DNA from: Lunularia cruciata
Taxonomy: Eukaryota; Streptophyta; Marchantiopsida; Lunulariales; Lunulariaceae
Assembly (NCBI GenBank): GCA_948567375.1
Contig: OX419760.1
Span: forward strand, 39,494,001-39,558,000
DNA: 64,000 nucleotides
Direction of reading: 5' to 3'
A program made the position numbers and the translations under genes. The notes under the pieces were generated by a model. That model was not told the origin of the DNA. It made no database searches and was given only the letters and a program-made list of their open reading frames with translations. Shown one piece after another: positions 22,486-33,104 of this stretch (its first letter is position 1; each line of letters begins with the position of its first letter).

Positions 22486-25130
22486 TTGATCATCTGTACA
22501 AGCTCTTTCCGTCATTCCTCCGAAGAAATAGGCTTATCAAGGCCCTGGTGAAGGATGTGGTTGATCACTCATCTATACTAGATGAGTGATCACCTGTATA
22601 GGGCATTTTCATGAAGTTCGATCTTGATTGGAGGGTGCTGTGGGACAGATTTCTCATACCGATATTATTGGGGCTTAACCTCGTGTTGCCTACTACAATT
22701 TATCCTTGTCCGGCTTGATGGGGTCGCCCCTTCGTGTCTTGCTTAAAACAAACTAGCTTAATGTGATCATAAACTTAGCCATCTAAATTAAATGTCGATT
22801 TCTTAGAAAACTATCAGAGCATACTCAGGTAGATAGATACTTGTCAACTGGCCACAGTCAACTATTAATATGTATATTGGTAACATTGTCCATTATTTTG
22901 TACAGTGTGGTCATATGATGAATACATCCATGCAAGTTCAATTGTTGAGCATTCAGTTTAAATTGCACATCCTCAGAAGTTTCAAGGTTCAGTAGCACAG
23001 ACTTGCATATAGTATGCATAACATTAATTAATACAAAGCCATGCAACCAACCCCCACCCACGTGCACACATCGAACAAAGGGACATACTCTGCTATAAAT
23101 ACAGGTTAAGTATGGACGGAGGCAATATCCTTCATAAGTCAAATGTGTAGCATAGAATCAACTTAAACGGTTAGGTCGATTTTCAAACATACATAATAAT
23201 ATTAGATCTGAACTACGTTTTGATTCGGGAGTCACTTCGATGTCATGGAATTGAACTCTGGGTCTTTTACTATCGCTTCAATCAAAGATCATAATATATT
23301 AAAGACTGGTTCAGAACAGATTCAAAGTATCATTAACATATTTTGACAGTGGAAACCATGATGCTAGCTAGAACTTCCCACAAACTGGATTTCGCTTGAG
23401 AAAGCGTAATATGTATATATGCGTATACGTATAATATATTAAAGTGGATATGGAAATATTCTAATGCTGAAGGTCGACTTATAGTTCTGAACATGCTCAT
23501 TAACAACAGTTAATGAGCTATGGTTACCGAGAGCTCACTCGAGAGTCAAGTCTCAGTGTGATAAGGGGAAGTAGAATCTCTTGCTAGCAATTGTATATAT
23601 CTAGGACCCTAAGTACATATGGTTGCTAGCAAGAATCCAACCTTGGCAAAATATGATCTCTTTTCAGAGAAAATTGTTGCGAAATTTATATTCATCGCAT
23701 GATGAAGCTCCAGAGTCTAGTTATCTTGAGCATGAGGTTGATATACGGAGCCAGTTAACCTCAAGACAGGCGGTACGTACGTGCCACATCATCTCATACG
23801 TATTATCAGTTTAATCTAACTAAAGAGTCTGACCTAGCTAACTTTGGAATTGATTATTTAACTGTCTCATTCTGCCATCACTTGTCCTCCGTTTGATCTT
23901 AAACCTTGCCACTTCCAATAGAGTCTTCACAAGGATAGCCCATAAATTGTGGTTGAGTTTGTCTAGTAGCTTGTCTGATCCATCTCAATATTAATGCTAG
24001 GAATGCTCACATACAAGTCAAGAGTCAAAACATTGCTTTCATGCATGGACAACTGTCATCCAACTATATTAGTGGAAGTTCACAAGAAAATTAAAATAGC
24101 CTATAATACCAAATTAAACTATGCTCAATCTAAGGCTAGAGCTATGGTGGAAGCGTATATTGTGAACATGAAGTTGTGAAACATTACCAGATAGTTCTTT
24201 GGTTGGGTTGGATTTCGGATGGCTCTCTCTCCTAGCGAACGAAGGATACACTTATTTGCAGTTGTCGTATGCTACCTGTACGTATGCTCTTCAATTATAT
24301 TGCATACGTTGTTTGTTCGATTACGTGTAAATGTCACTTCATCAATGAAATGATAGATGAAGAAGCCAAATCTTGTGTCAGTTACTCATCTCTCAATCTA
24401 AGTTGCGAAGATGTGCTTCCAGTCATGGCGGAACACTAAATGTTGTTTACAAAAAGTAAAACTAGAGAGAGAGAGGTGGCCGGCCAGGCGCTGTTCCGAG
24501 GGAGTTATGGCCCGATTGCAATCAATGCAGGCTATCCCTTGACTGCACAGAGCGAGAGCGATAGATAATCGCTGCTCGATCACCTGCCTCACGCTGTTGC
24601 CTCCATATAATCTCCACAGCCCTTTCTCATTTCCGCGGAAAAGACCGATTTGAGGACTCCGTGTTTCAAGTGGACGTGCCTTCTAGGTACTCTTGACGGT
24701 CCTCTCGGGCCAGCTCCACTCTCTCATGTCCCCCGCTTGGGTTACAGGCAGTCACTACGCAGCCTAGATGTTGATGCATGAGCAAATGTAGCGTAAATTC
24801 ACCTCAATTTAAGATTCGCCCAACTTACAGTGCTTATAGAATCTATATATGTGGACTATTCATTGATTGTTTCGGATCCCGAAGGATGTTGAACTGAAAT
24901 TTTCGCCAATCTCCCGACTCAAACTCATAGAACTTCAAATATCATGTCGAATATTCACAAATAAAGCGGGACATTGGTTTGGAAACTCTCATCTTCGTAT
25001 TTACCTTTTATGTACTTGATTTGTTTCGGTATAGCCATTCTAATGCAAATTTCTGAAAACTTCATCCGCGTAAGCATGATAGATTGATCGGCTGTAAAAG
25101 TCATGTAGAAATTTCCTATCAGCGAACAAG
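22486..25130. other. Intergenic, downstream of GRDP; nothing coding supported
   Basis: Starts with the GRDP 3' UTR, including a 14-nt-arm hairpin. The rest is mixed sequence without a gene, RNA gene or clear transposon. A 15-base inverted pair (TTGGGTTACAGGCAG near 24737 and its complement near 25384) links it to the next segment. Confidence 0.45.
22562..22592. repeat. Perfect hairpin, 14-nt arms, 3-nt loop
   Basis: TGATCACTCATCTA, TAC, then the exact reverse complement, 77 bases after the GRDP stop. It could fold in the mRNA 3' UTR. Confidence 0.75.
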
Positions 25131-25431
25131 TTGCTATGCTTTACTTGGAACGAAACATTTGCTGTACTAGACCACCTTGGTCATGGATATTTCATTTCTC
25201 ATTGCTGGTTTGGAATGGAGTTTATCATGATCTGGTTTCTGGGCAAGCACAAAATGATTAGTGCTGCTTACTTGAATTAGATCGAGATTAATGCCGGTAG
25301 GTCCTGTAAGGAGGGCAAATGTACACCTTTCGATCTGCTTAATGTCCCTTCTGCACACTCACTTTCATCTGGGCATTGTAGAGGCTGCCTGTAACCCAAA
25401 CGGGACTGTGAGAGTGCGAAGCTGGAGCTAC

Positions 25432-25521
25432 CTGGAAGGACGGTGAACAGCATACTGAACGCTCATCCAGTTGAAGCCCAGAGACTTCAAGTAGTTCCTC
25501 TCCTCGGAAGTGAGAACGGCC
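25432..25521 (-). other. Candidate exon of an unidentified minus-strand gene
   Basis: A 90-base stretch bounded by a good acceptor (TTCCATAG) and donor (CAG then GTAGCT) on the minus strand. One of its two open frames encodes LTSEERNYLKSLGFNW then MSVQYAVHRPS. YAVHRP also occurs in the CKS1 cell-cycle proteins, but the rest does not clearly match. Further short GT-AG-bounded pieces lie at lower coordinates (near 25380 and 25300). No full gene model can be built, so this may be a pseudogene or chance. Confidence 0.25.
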
Positions 25522-25624
25522 CTATGGAATCAGAGGATTGAATGTCAAAGCATTAAAAGCAGCGGGTTGACAAGGGAAGGTTAAGAGAATCCGTGTGAAA
25601 AGGACCAATTCTTGGTTGTAGAGC

Positions 25625-25773
25625 TAGATAGTGGGATCGAAAAAGCGAATTGTCATACTCGGCTGCACAGGAACAGTGGGGTCCTGCCTCAGTTTACGTA
25701 ATAGCAGGGGAACTATGGACGGAGGTTCAATCAATTCATGCTGCAAGGATGAATTGTTGAGGATCTCGTAAGG
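25625..25773 (-). other. Candidate terminal exon beside the copia insertion
   Basis: After TTTCAG, which is at the copia insertion point, the minus strand is open for 49 codons (PYEILNNSSLQHELIEPPS, then VPLLLRKLRQDPTVPVQP, ending RFFDPTI) to a TAG at about 25625. It looks protein-like but I do not recognise it. A candidate upstream exon at 36426-36734 does not join it in phase. Confidence 0.25.
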
Positions 25774-25779
25774 CTGAAA

Positions 25780-26185
25780 TGTTAGAAAATACAGTCCCAA
25801 GGGACCTCTCGCAATAGCACATCATAAGGCCCATTAAACATAAATCAGAGGACTAAGAGGAAATAACGTGGTTCATTCCCTGTCCCGGAAGCTACCACGG
25901 CTGAAACACGCCACACCAGCCTTCGAACCTATATTTCCATTGCACATATGTATATATATACAAACACAGGGATAGTCCCTCTGTCATCTGTCTAAACTCC
26001 TGAATATAGACCTGCGTGACTTCATGAGTATTGACCACTCAAGATATCTAGTCACTTTAATATTCAACCTTAGAAGTGACTGAATATATATCCGCATGAT
26101 ACAGTAAGGAGTTTCCATCAGTCAAGTTTTGCTTTTGCTCTTGCTCTTGATCAGGCAAGTCACTTATAGCAAGCCAAACATAACA
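25780..26185 (-). repeat. Copia 3' LTR
   Basis: Pairs with 35933-36336. A purine-rich tract (AAAAGGTGGAGTT on the minus strand) adjoins it at 26186-26200 and would serve as the polypurine tract. Confidence 0.93.
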
Positions 26186-26214
26186 AACTCCACCTTTTGC
26201 TTGTATCCACCTTA

Positions 26215-27451
26215 TCATCCCAAAGAGCAACATTGAACGTTAAGCAAGTTCATGCATAACTTGAACTTCTCAAGGGGAACAGGTTTAGTCAACATATCAG
26301 CTGCGTTTACCTCTGTGCTAATCTTTTGCAAATTGATTTCACCATTTGTCACAGCTTCCCTGATAAAATGATGTCTCACATCAATATGCTTTGTACTTGA
26401 ATGATATACTTGATTCTTTGCCAAGTGAATAACGCTTTGGCTATCACAAAAGAGTGTGGACTTCATATTAGGGAGTCCTATATCCTTGGCTAATCTTTGT
26501 AGCCATATTGCCTCTTTGGCAGCCTCAGTTGTTGCCATATATTCTGCCTCTGTAGTAGAAAGAGTAACAGTAGATTGGAGAGTAGACTTCCAACTTACTG
26601 CACCACCAATAAGTGTAAAAGCAAATACTGTTGTAGACCTTCTCTTATCCAAGTCTCCGGCCAAATCAGAACATATGTACCCTGTAATTCCTCCTTCTTG
26701 TTCCTTCTCCACATCAAAGGTAATGCCAATATTTATAGTCCCTTTCAAGTAACGAAGTATCCACTTCACAACTTCCCAATGTTGTTTCCCCGGATTTGCC
26801 ATGTATCTACTCACCATGCTCACAGCATATGAGATGTCTGGTCTAGTGCAGACCATAGCATACATTAAACTCCCAACAGCACTAGCATAAGGAATGTTGG
26901 ACATTAATTTTCTCTCCTCCTCATTTGATGTACATTGCTCCAATGATATCTTGAAATGACTTGCCATTGGAGTGTTCACTGGTTTTGCTTTCTCCATGCC
27001 AAACCGGGCAAGTAATTTTTCCAAATATCTCCTTTGAGATATCTGTAACTTTCCCTTGCTCCTGTCCCGGTGGATTTCAATCTCAAGTACCCTCTTTGAA
27101 GAACCCAAGTCCTTCATATCAAACTCCTTACCAAGTTGTGCTATCAATTTCTCCACCTCAACCATATCCTTTGCAGCAATCAGCATATCATCCACATATA
27201 GTACCAAGATGATTAAATCAAATACTCTAGGTCCATGTAGCTTCTTGAGGTACACACAACAATCTGATTCACTACTGTTATATCCTTGCTTCAACGTGAA
27301 AGCATCAAATTTCATGTACCAAAGTCTTGGACTTTGCTTTAGTCCATATAAAGACTTTTGTAACCTGCAAACCAGGTTCTGGTTCCTTGGTACCACAAAA
27401 CCTGCAGGTTGATACATGTGAATCTCCTCCTCCAATTCTCCATGTAGAAAA
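26215..27451 (-). pseudogene. Copia RT (C-terminal part) and RNase H
   Basis: Downstream of the chromovirus on the minus strand the frame resumes at TTAFLHGELEEEIHMYQPAGF. It has SLYGLKQSPRLWY, the catalytic YVDD (LYVDDMLIAA), and RNase H motifs STTEAEYMATTEAAKE and KHIDVRHHFIREAV, and ends QCCSLG at 26215. This stretch itself is uninterrupted; the gene is broken by the inserted element and by frameshifts upstream. Confidence 0.93.
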
Positions 27452-27526
27452 GCAGTTGTAACAATATGGAGTTTAGTGACGAAGTTAGTCGGGCTTACGA
27501 AGTAGAGAATAAGCCAAAATAGCCTA

Positions 27527-27748
27527 GAATATTCTAGAAGCATCTAAGAAGCTTCTTAGGAAGCTTCCCAACTAGTTAACTTGCGCCCTAAGCATGTAGC
27601 TTCTAGAAGGAAGCTTCTAGAAGCTTCTAACTAGCTTAGCTTGCACGCCAAGTAGGCGGCTTCTAGAAGGAAGCTTCTCAAGAAGCTTCCTAGTTAACTT
27701 GGCTTGCACTCCAAGAAAGCGGCTCAAGGAAGCTTCTTGAGAAGCTTC
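27527..27748 (+). promoter_or_regulatory. Heat-shock-element array (5' LTR)
   Basis: HSF binds alternating nGAAn/nTTCn units. This stretch holds GAAtaTTCtaGAA (27527-27539), GAAgcTTC (27548 and 27560), TTCtaGAA then GAAgcTTCtaGAAgcTTC (27601-27627; four contiguous perfect units), a similar set at 27661-27689, and two GAAgcTTC at 27729 and 27741. It ends about 20 bases before the TATA box. The density far exceeds a typical promoter. Heat induction is inferred by analogy with the heat-responsive Arabidopsis copia ONSEN. Confidence 0.75.
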
Positions 27749-27766
27749 AAAGGTCTTGTATGCTAC

Positions 27767-27775
27767 CTATAAATA
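27767..27775 (+). promoter_or_regulatory. TATA box of the chromovirus LTR
   Basis: CTATAAATA immediately downstream of the HSE array; the same in the 3' LTR at 32987-32995. Confidence 0.75.
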
Positions 27776-27880
27776 TGAAGGCCAAAGCTCATGCTAGGCA
27801 TTCGGAGTTTTTGCTCATTCAAGTGTCCCAATGTGAATTTCCATTCTCCTATTTCTCTCCTCGGTTTCGGTCTTTTACAT

Positions 27881-27892
27881 TGGTATTAGAGC
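27881..27892 (+). other. Primer binding site, initiator-Met type
   Basis: TGGTATTAGAGC, one base after the LTR, differs from the usual initiator-Met site (TGGTATCAGAGC) at one position. Confidence 0.8.
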
Positions 27893-28150
27893 AGGAATGG
27901 GATGGATGGAATTTATGGACCACCAAATCCACTTCCGCCAAACCATTAGGACTTTCATGTCCAGATATTACCAAAGCATCATTTCACACAGTTCATCACC
28001 TCACGCTTTGGGCAGGATTTTCTACATATGATCACCGTGTCAGAGGAACCCTTGATACTTCCAATTGTGACTTATGGAGAGCGGTGGACGTGTTGTATCT
28101 ATGTGTTAATCAACTAGATAAATTGAGGGTAGTGGATTAGGGTAGTAGCA

Positions 28151-29050
28151 ATGGCCGCAATACCGGATGTTATCCTTGCAATGCAACAACAAATCGAGCA
28201 TCTTACTCGATTGTTGGATGAACGAGACCAGCAACGACGAGAACAGATAGACAGAGCGCCAGTTCGAGATGGAGAAGATCGCATTCGATTTCCGAAACCC
28301 AAGGTGTTTGAAGGCAAGAATGTTCCAGGCACAATGGAGAATTTTGTGTTTGACTGTGAACGTTACTTTGAAGCCACCAATCTTCAAGACGAGCGGAAAC
28401 AAATTCTCTTGGCTTCTAGCCAGTTGGATGGCGTGGCAAAACTTTGGTGGCGATTCCGAGTAGAAAGAGCTGAACAACAAATTGTTACACCAATTTTGAC
28501 ATGGGCAGAATTCAAGGATGCAATACTTGGTCAATTTCAGACTATAAATGCCACCCGAGCTGCACGAGATAAATTGGCGGAGTTGAGGCAGATTGGTTCG
28601 GTGAGAAGCTACATCACACAATTTCAGAATATCATCATGCAAATTCCAGATATCCAAGAAGGTGAAGTTCTGGATCGATTTGTGCGAGGATTGAAGTCAC
28701 GAACCAGATTGGAGGTGACCATGCGAGAGCCACAGAACATAGAAGAAGCCATGCAATTGGCTGAGCGTTTTGATTCCTTAGTTGCAACAACTTGGTCTTG
28801 ACCTCGACCTACACAAAACCTACCCGTACCACGAGTGGAAGAACCGGTACCAATGGAGATTGATGCTATCCAGCGAAGACCACTTGGCACAGCAGATAGA
28901 GAAAGATTACGACAAAATGGAGGTTGCTTTTATTGTCGCCAGTTGGGGCATCACATTGCTGAATGTCCACTCAAGAATGGACGACCTCGACAAGTTGCCC
29001 AAGTGGAGGTTGTGGAGCGGAATGATCCGGGAAACGAGGAATCCCAGTAG
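28151..29050 (+). pseudogene. Chromovirus gag
   Basis: A coiled-coil start (MQQQIEHLTRLLDERDQQRR) leads to a capsid region (FVFDCERYFEATN, AKLWWRFRVE, FKDAILGQFQ, YITQFQNI). A TGA at 28799 breaks the frame, at a site likely once CGA. The frame resumes to a knuckle CFYCRQLGHHIAEC near 28924 and ends at a TAG at 29048. Pol lies in another frame (-1 relative to gag), so translation would need frameshifting or the copy has mutated. Confidence 0.82.
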
Positions 29051-29076
29051 GAGATTTCGAGCCGCCTACTGGGAGC

Positions 29077-29736
29077 TTGATTAGTTCCAATGGGATTGAA
29101 GGCTCGACCTATGCAAGTTTGCTTCACTTGCAAGGTATGATATCTAATCGGGGTTGTAGAATTTTGGTTGATTCTAGAAGTTCAGAGAATTGCATGTCTA
29201 TGCAAGTGGCAAAGGAATTGGGTATTCCTATCAGGCCAGTGATTGGAAGTAGTTTGATGATGGCGGATGGTAGAAAGGGTTCTGCATTCCGCACCTTGCA
29301 TCCTGTTACCTTCAAGATTGGGAAGGAGTATTTGGAGTGTATAAGGTTCGTAGTGGCACCTCTACATTATGATATCATTCTAGGTCTACCTTGGCTTGAA
29401 TGTCATAAGGTTCAATTTGATTGGACCCGACACCAAATTCAAGTACAACACCAAGGTAGGAATTTCCGATTAGGTTGTCTGGCACCTCTGAGTAAGACAC
29501 CTAAGAATAGTCAGTCCCAAGATGGGAAGTTTGTCGAGAAGGTAGCCATAGAGCAAATCTGGAAGGGAGATGAGTCCCAAGATGGGAAGTTTGCCAGGAA
29601 GGCAACCATCGAGCAAGCTTGGAAGAGAGATGAGTCCCTAGAAGGGAAGTTTGTGAATGAAGCAGCCATAGAGCAAGCTTTGGAGGACGATAAGTCTGTA
29701 TTCGCGGTGTGGATCAAACCAATTGCACAAGAATAA
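29077..29736 (+). pseudogene. Chromovirus protease and repeat linker
   Basis: Protease-like fold: ILVDSRSSENCMS has Arg where the active site needs Gly (D-S-G), consistent with a G-to-A change. The flap/second-hallmark region YDIILGLPWLECH is intact. It is followed by three 20-residue tandem repeats (SQDGKF...AIEQ...). A TAA at 29734 separates it from pol in the same frame. The altered active site predicts loss of processing. Confidence 0.8.
29515..29694 (+). repeat. Three 60-bp tandem repeats in the protease-RT linker
   Basis: Units begin at 29515, 29575 and 29635 with TCCCAAGATGGGAAGTTTG-like starts (third unit TCCCTAGAAGG). They keep frame and encode acidic/basic 20-residue units. Confidence 0.85.
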
Positions 29737-29751
29737 TATGAGGAGGGCCAA

Positions 29752-32742
29752 GTGCCGCATCAAGCAATGGTTGATCGGATAGTTCAGGAGTTTGCAGATG
29801 TGTTTCCAGATGATCTGCCGAAGGGATTACCCTCTGATCGAGGTATGCCCTTCAAGATCGAGTTATTGCCAGGGAGTACTCCAGTGAGTAGACCAATCTA
29901 TCGGCTCTCACCAAAGGAGTTGGAGGAGTTGCAAACAACACTTACGGAGTTGTTGGAGAAGGATTTCATACGACATAGTACCTCTCCGTGGGGAGCACCG
30001 GTACTATTTGTTCCCAAGAAGGATGGAGGACTTCGTTTCTATATTGATTATCGTGGGCTCAATAAGCAAACCGTGAAGAATGCATATCCCTTGCCTCGGA
30101 TCGATGACCTGCTTGATCAACTAAGTGGAGCACGCTACTTTTCCAAGCTGGATCTTCGTAGCGGCTATTGGCAAATTCCTATTGAAGGAGAGGACGTGCA
30201 AAAGACTGCTTTTTGCACAAGGTATGGACATTTTGAGTGGAGAGTTCTACCTTTCGGACTCACTAATGCTCCAGCAGTCTTCATGGATCAGATGCATCGA
30301 GTGTTGGAGGGACTATTGGATCGGTCCGTGGTGGTGTTCTTAGATGATATCTTAATCTATAGCAGGACAGAGGCAGAACATGTGAATCATGTGCGAGAAG
30401 TCCTAAGACGACTACGACAGTGGAAATTTTACTGCAAGAAGTCAAAGTGTGCTTTTTGGCAGAAGGAGGTTACCTTCTTGGGTCATAAGATCTCATCAAA
30501 GGGGATCAAGATGGAAGAAGAGAAGATCAAGGCCATTACTGATTGGCCTACCCCAAAGGATGCTACAGAAGTACGAGCATTCAATGGACTGGCCAGTTTT
30601 TACCGACGGTTCATCCACTATTATGCTCACGTGGCTACACCATTGACTGACCTCTTGGGAAAGAACTCGAGCTTCCAGTGGACCACCAAGCATGAAGAAG
30701 CATTCCAGAAGTTAAAGCATATGGTGTCTTCAAGACCTATTCTTCAACCATATGATCCTCAACTACCTTGTGTGGTTGATTTTGATGCTTCTAACTTTGC
30801 AATTGGAGCTGTGTTGCAACAAGAATTTCCAGATGGACTACATCCGATTGCCTTTGTGTCTCGCCGACTAAATACAGCGGAAAGAAATTACTCTGCTCGA
30901 GATCGGGAACAACTTGCAATGGTATATGCCACCAAGGTATGGAGGCATTATCTCTTGGGGAAACAAGTGATCATGCAAACTGATCACAAGCCATTGTTGC
31001 AGACCTTATACTTGGAGCACATGAAGAGCCGGCATCATCGATGGGAAGAGCAACTCCAATTGTTTGACATCAAACTTGAGTACAAACCAGGTCGGTTCCA
31101 TGTCATTCCCGATGCTCTATCACGACGACCTGATTTGAAGGATCTTCCTTTTATCACGGCGGCAATTACAACGGTGTCCATTGACCCTAAGGTCCACAAT
31201 GAGTTTCAATCAGCTCTACGAAAAGATCCCTTCTTCCAAATGGTACACGGTCGTCTGACAGCATGCGACAAGGAGTACAACACCTTCTCCTTCAAGGAAG
31301 GCCTTTTATTCCATGCAGACCAGATCTATGTTCCAGCCAAAGGTGATCTTCGACTTGTGCGCCTTCAAGAAGCCCATGATTTACCAATAGCTGGTCACAT
31401 GGGAGTGGACAAGACCTTGGGCACCCTCCAACGCCAATGGTGGTGGCCCAACATGACACGAGATGTTCGAGACTTTGTCCGATCATGTGAGAGTTGCCAA
31501 CGGAACAAGGCCAGCAACCAGAAGCAGAGTGGACTCCTTCAACCACTCGCCATTCCATCCGCTCGTTGGGAGCATGTGAGCTTGGATCTCATCACATCCT
31601 TACCAAAGACAAAACAAGGACACACCGTCATCGTGGTGTTTGTGGATAAGCTTAGTAAGCAAATCTACTTGGCACCAACCTGTGATACCGTGGATGCTCC
31701 AACCTTAGCACAAATCTACTTCGACAATGTCTTCAAGCATCATGGCATGCCACACGTACTCATCTCTGACCGTGATCCTCGCTTTACCGAGAAGTTTTGG
31801 CAAGCACTCTTTCAGATACTCGGCACCAAGCTTGCTTTGTCCACGGCCTATCATCCTCAAACTGATGGACAAACTGAACGCGCCAATCGTACATTGGAGG
31901 ATATGTTGCGGGCCTTTGTCAATGTCCACCATACCAACTGGGATGAATGCCTTGCAGTTGCAGAATTTGCGTACAACAATTCCAAACAGGCAAGCACTGG
32001 ATTTTCTCCCTTCTTTCTCAATTTTGGCCAAGATCCGCTTGTTCCAGATTCTCTTCTTGCTCCCCCTCCCTCTCAGGTTCCTCATACTTCTACATTCTTG
32101 ACCACTATATCCCGCTCTCTCCAACAAGCCAAGTCTCACCTCCTTGTTGCTCAGAATCGCCAAAAACGATATGCAGACCATCATCATCGTGATCTCACCT
32201 TTGCAGTTGGTGATAAAGTCATGCTATCCTCTAGTAACCTCCCTCTCCCACTTGATACCCAAGTTCGTAAACTTGCTCCTAATTGGATAGGACCCTTTGA
32301 TATCACCCACATTATCTCTCCTGTTGCTTATCGTCTTGCCTTACCTTGTCACATGCGTATCCATCATGTCTTTCATGTTTCCAAGTTGAAACCCTTTGTT
32401 CCTAACCCTTCTTCCTTTTCCTCTCGAGTCCAACGTCCCCCTCTTCCTATCCCTATCAATGATCATGAGGAGTACGAAGTTGATCGTATCCTTGCGCGTC
32501 GCCATATTCAACGAGGCCGTCGCCAACACACGGAGAACAAGGTCCTTTGGAAAGGGTATCCCCTTCATGATGCCACATGGGAACCTCTTTCTCACCTCCA
32601 GAATGCACAGATGGCCATCAAGGAATTTGAAGCTTCACTGGCGACGAGGACGTCACCAACTAGCGGCGGGGGAATATGTAACAATATGGAGTTTAGTGAC
32701 GAAGTTAGTCGGGCTTACGAAGTAGAGAATAAGCCAAAATAG
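29752..32742 (+). CDS. Chromovirus pol: RT, RNase H, integrase, chromodomain
   Basis: A 996-codon open frame. [43 protein letters not shown] and catalytic FLDDILIYS (about 30337-30363). RNase [45 protein letters not shown]. Integrase: H-H-C-C zinc site (HMGVDKT, CESCQ) and DDE core ([34 protein letters not shown]). C-terminal chromodomain: [25 protein letters not shown]. The stop at 32740 lies inside the 3' LTR, so the last 22 codons are LTR-encoded. The frame is intact; catalytic residues look complete. Confidence 0.95.
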   Translation: MPHQAMVDRIVQEFADVFPDDLPKGLPSDRGMPFKIELLPGSTPVSRPIYRLSPKELEELQTTLTELLEKDFIRHSTSPWGAPVLFVPKKDGGLRFYIDYRGLNKQTVKNAYPLPRIDDLLDQLSGARYFSKLDLRSGYWQIPIEGEDVQKTAFCTRYGHFEWRVLPFGLTNAPAVFMDQMHRVLEGLLDRSVVVFLDDILIYSRTEAEHVNHVREVLRRLRQWKFYCKKSKCAFWQKEVTFLGHKISSKGIKMEEEKIKAITDWPTPKDATEVRAFNGLASFYRRFIHYYAHVATPLTDLLGKNSSFQWTTKHEEAFQKLKHMVSSRPILQPYDPQLPCVVDFDASNFAIGAVLQQEFPDGLHPIAFVSRRLNTAERNYSARDREQLAMVYATKVWRHYLLGKQVIMQTDHKPLLQTLYLEHMKSRHHRWEEQLQLFDIKLEYKPGRFHVIPDALSRRPDLKDLPFITAAITTVSIDPKVHNEFQSALRKDPFFQMVHGRLTACDKEYNTFSFKEGLLFHADQIYVPAKGDLRLVRLQEAHDLPIAGHMGVDKTLGTLQRQWWWPNMTRDVRDFVRSCESCQRNKASNQKQSGLLQPLAIPSARWEHVSLDLITSLPKTKQGHTVIVVFVDKLSKQIYLAPTCDTVDAPTLAQIYFDNVFKHHGMPHVLISDRDPRFTEKFWQALFQILGTKLALSTAYHPQTDGQTERANRTLEDMLRAFVNVHHTNWDECLAVAEFAYNNSKQASTGFSPFFLNFGQDPLVPDSLLAPPPSQVPHTSTFLTTISRSLQQAKSHLLVAQNRQKRYADHHHRDLTFAVGDKVMLSSSNLPLPLDTQVRKLAPNWIGPFDITHIISPVAYRLALPCHMRIHHVFHVSKLKPFVPNPSSFSSRVQRPPLPIPINDHEEYEVDRILARRHIQRGRRQHTENKVLWKGYPLHDATWEPLSHLQNAQMAIKEFEASLATRTSPTSGGGICNNMEFSDEVSRAYEVENKPK
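32664..32676 (+). other. Chromovirus polypurine tract
   Basis: Purine-rich GGCGGGGGAATA directly before the 3' LTR, overlapping the end of pol. Confidence 0.65.
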
Positions 32743-33099
32743 CCTAGAATATTCTAGAAGCATCTAAGAAGCTTCTTAGGAAGCTTCCCAACTAGTTAAC
32801 TTGCGCCCTAAGCATGTAGCTTCTAGAAGGAAGCTTCTAGAAGCTTCTAACTAGCTTAGCTTGCACGCCAAGTAGGCGGCTTCTAGAAGGAAGCTTCTCA
32901 AGAAGCTTCCTAGTTAACTTGGCTTGCACTCCAAGAAAGCGGCTCAAGGAAGCTTCTTGAGAAGCTTCAAAGGTCTTGTATGCTACCTATAAATATGAAG
33001 GCCAAAGCTCATGCTAGGCATTCGGATTTTTCGCTCATTCAAGTGTCCCAATGTGAATTTCCATTCTCCTATTTCTCTCCTCGGTTTCGGTCTTTTACA
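32677..33099 (+). repeat. Chromovirus 3' LTR
   Basis: Same length as the 5' LTR; two base differences seen. It carries the same HSE array (about 32747-32968) and TATA box, so it could drive heat-responsive transcription of the flanking copia sequence and beyond. Confidence 0.95.
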
Positions 33100-33104
33100 G
33101 CAGT

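Larger units (their letters stand above)
27457..27879 (+). repeat. Chromovirus 5' LTR
   Basis: TGTAACAATATGG to TCTTTTACA; pairs with 32677-33099. It holds the HSE array and TATA box annotated separately. Confidence 0.95.
27457..33099 (+). mobile_element. Ty3 chromovirus with heat-shock-element LTRs
   Basis: LTRs of 423 bp each, differing by eye at two positions (near 27809 and 27815), with TSD GCAGT (27452-27456, 33100-33104). Order: Met-type primer site, gag with one knuckle, protease, RT, RNase H, integrase, chromodomain. It lies in the RT of the copia element. Near-identical LTRs mean a recent insertion. Gag has one in-frame TGA and the protease active site is changed, so this copy probably needs help to move. 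Confidence 0.96.

Noticed and set aside
22246-22515. Minus-strand ORF with poly-Thr
   Set aside because: It is the complement of the GRDP Gly-rich exon and has no splice or family support.
29515-29694. 60-bp repeats as a satellite
   Set aside because: Only three units, in frame inside a protease-RT linker.
31292-32595. Long minus-strand ORFs opposite the chromovirus pol
   Set aside because: The + strand frame carries all catalytic motifs; the minus frames are shadows.
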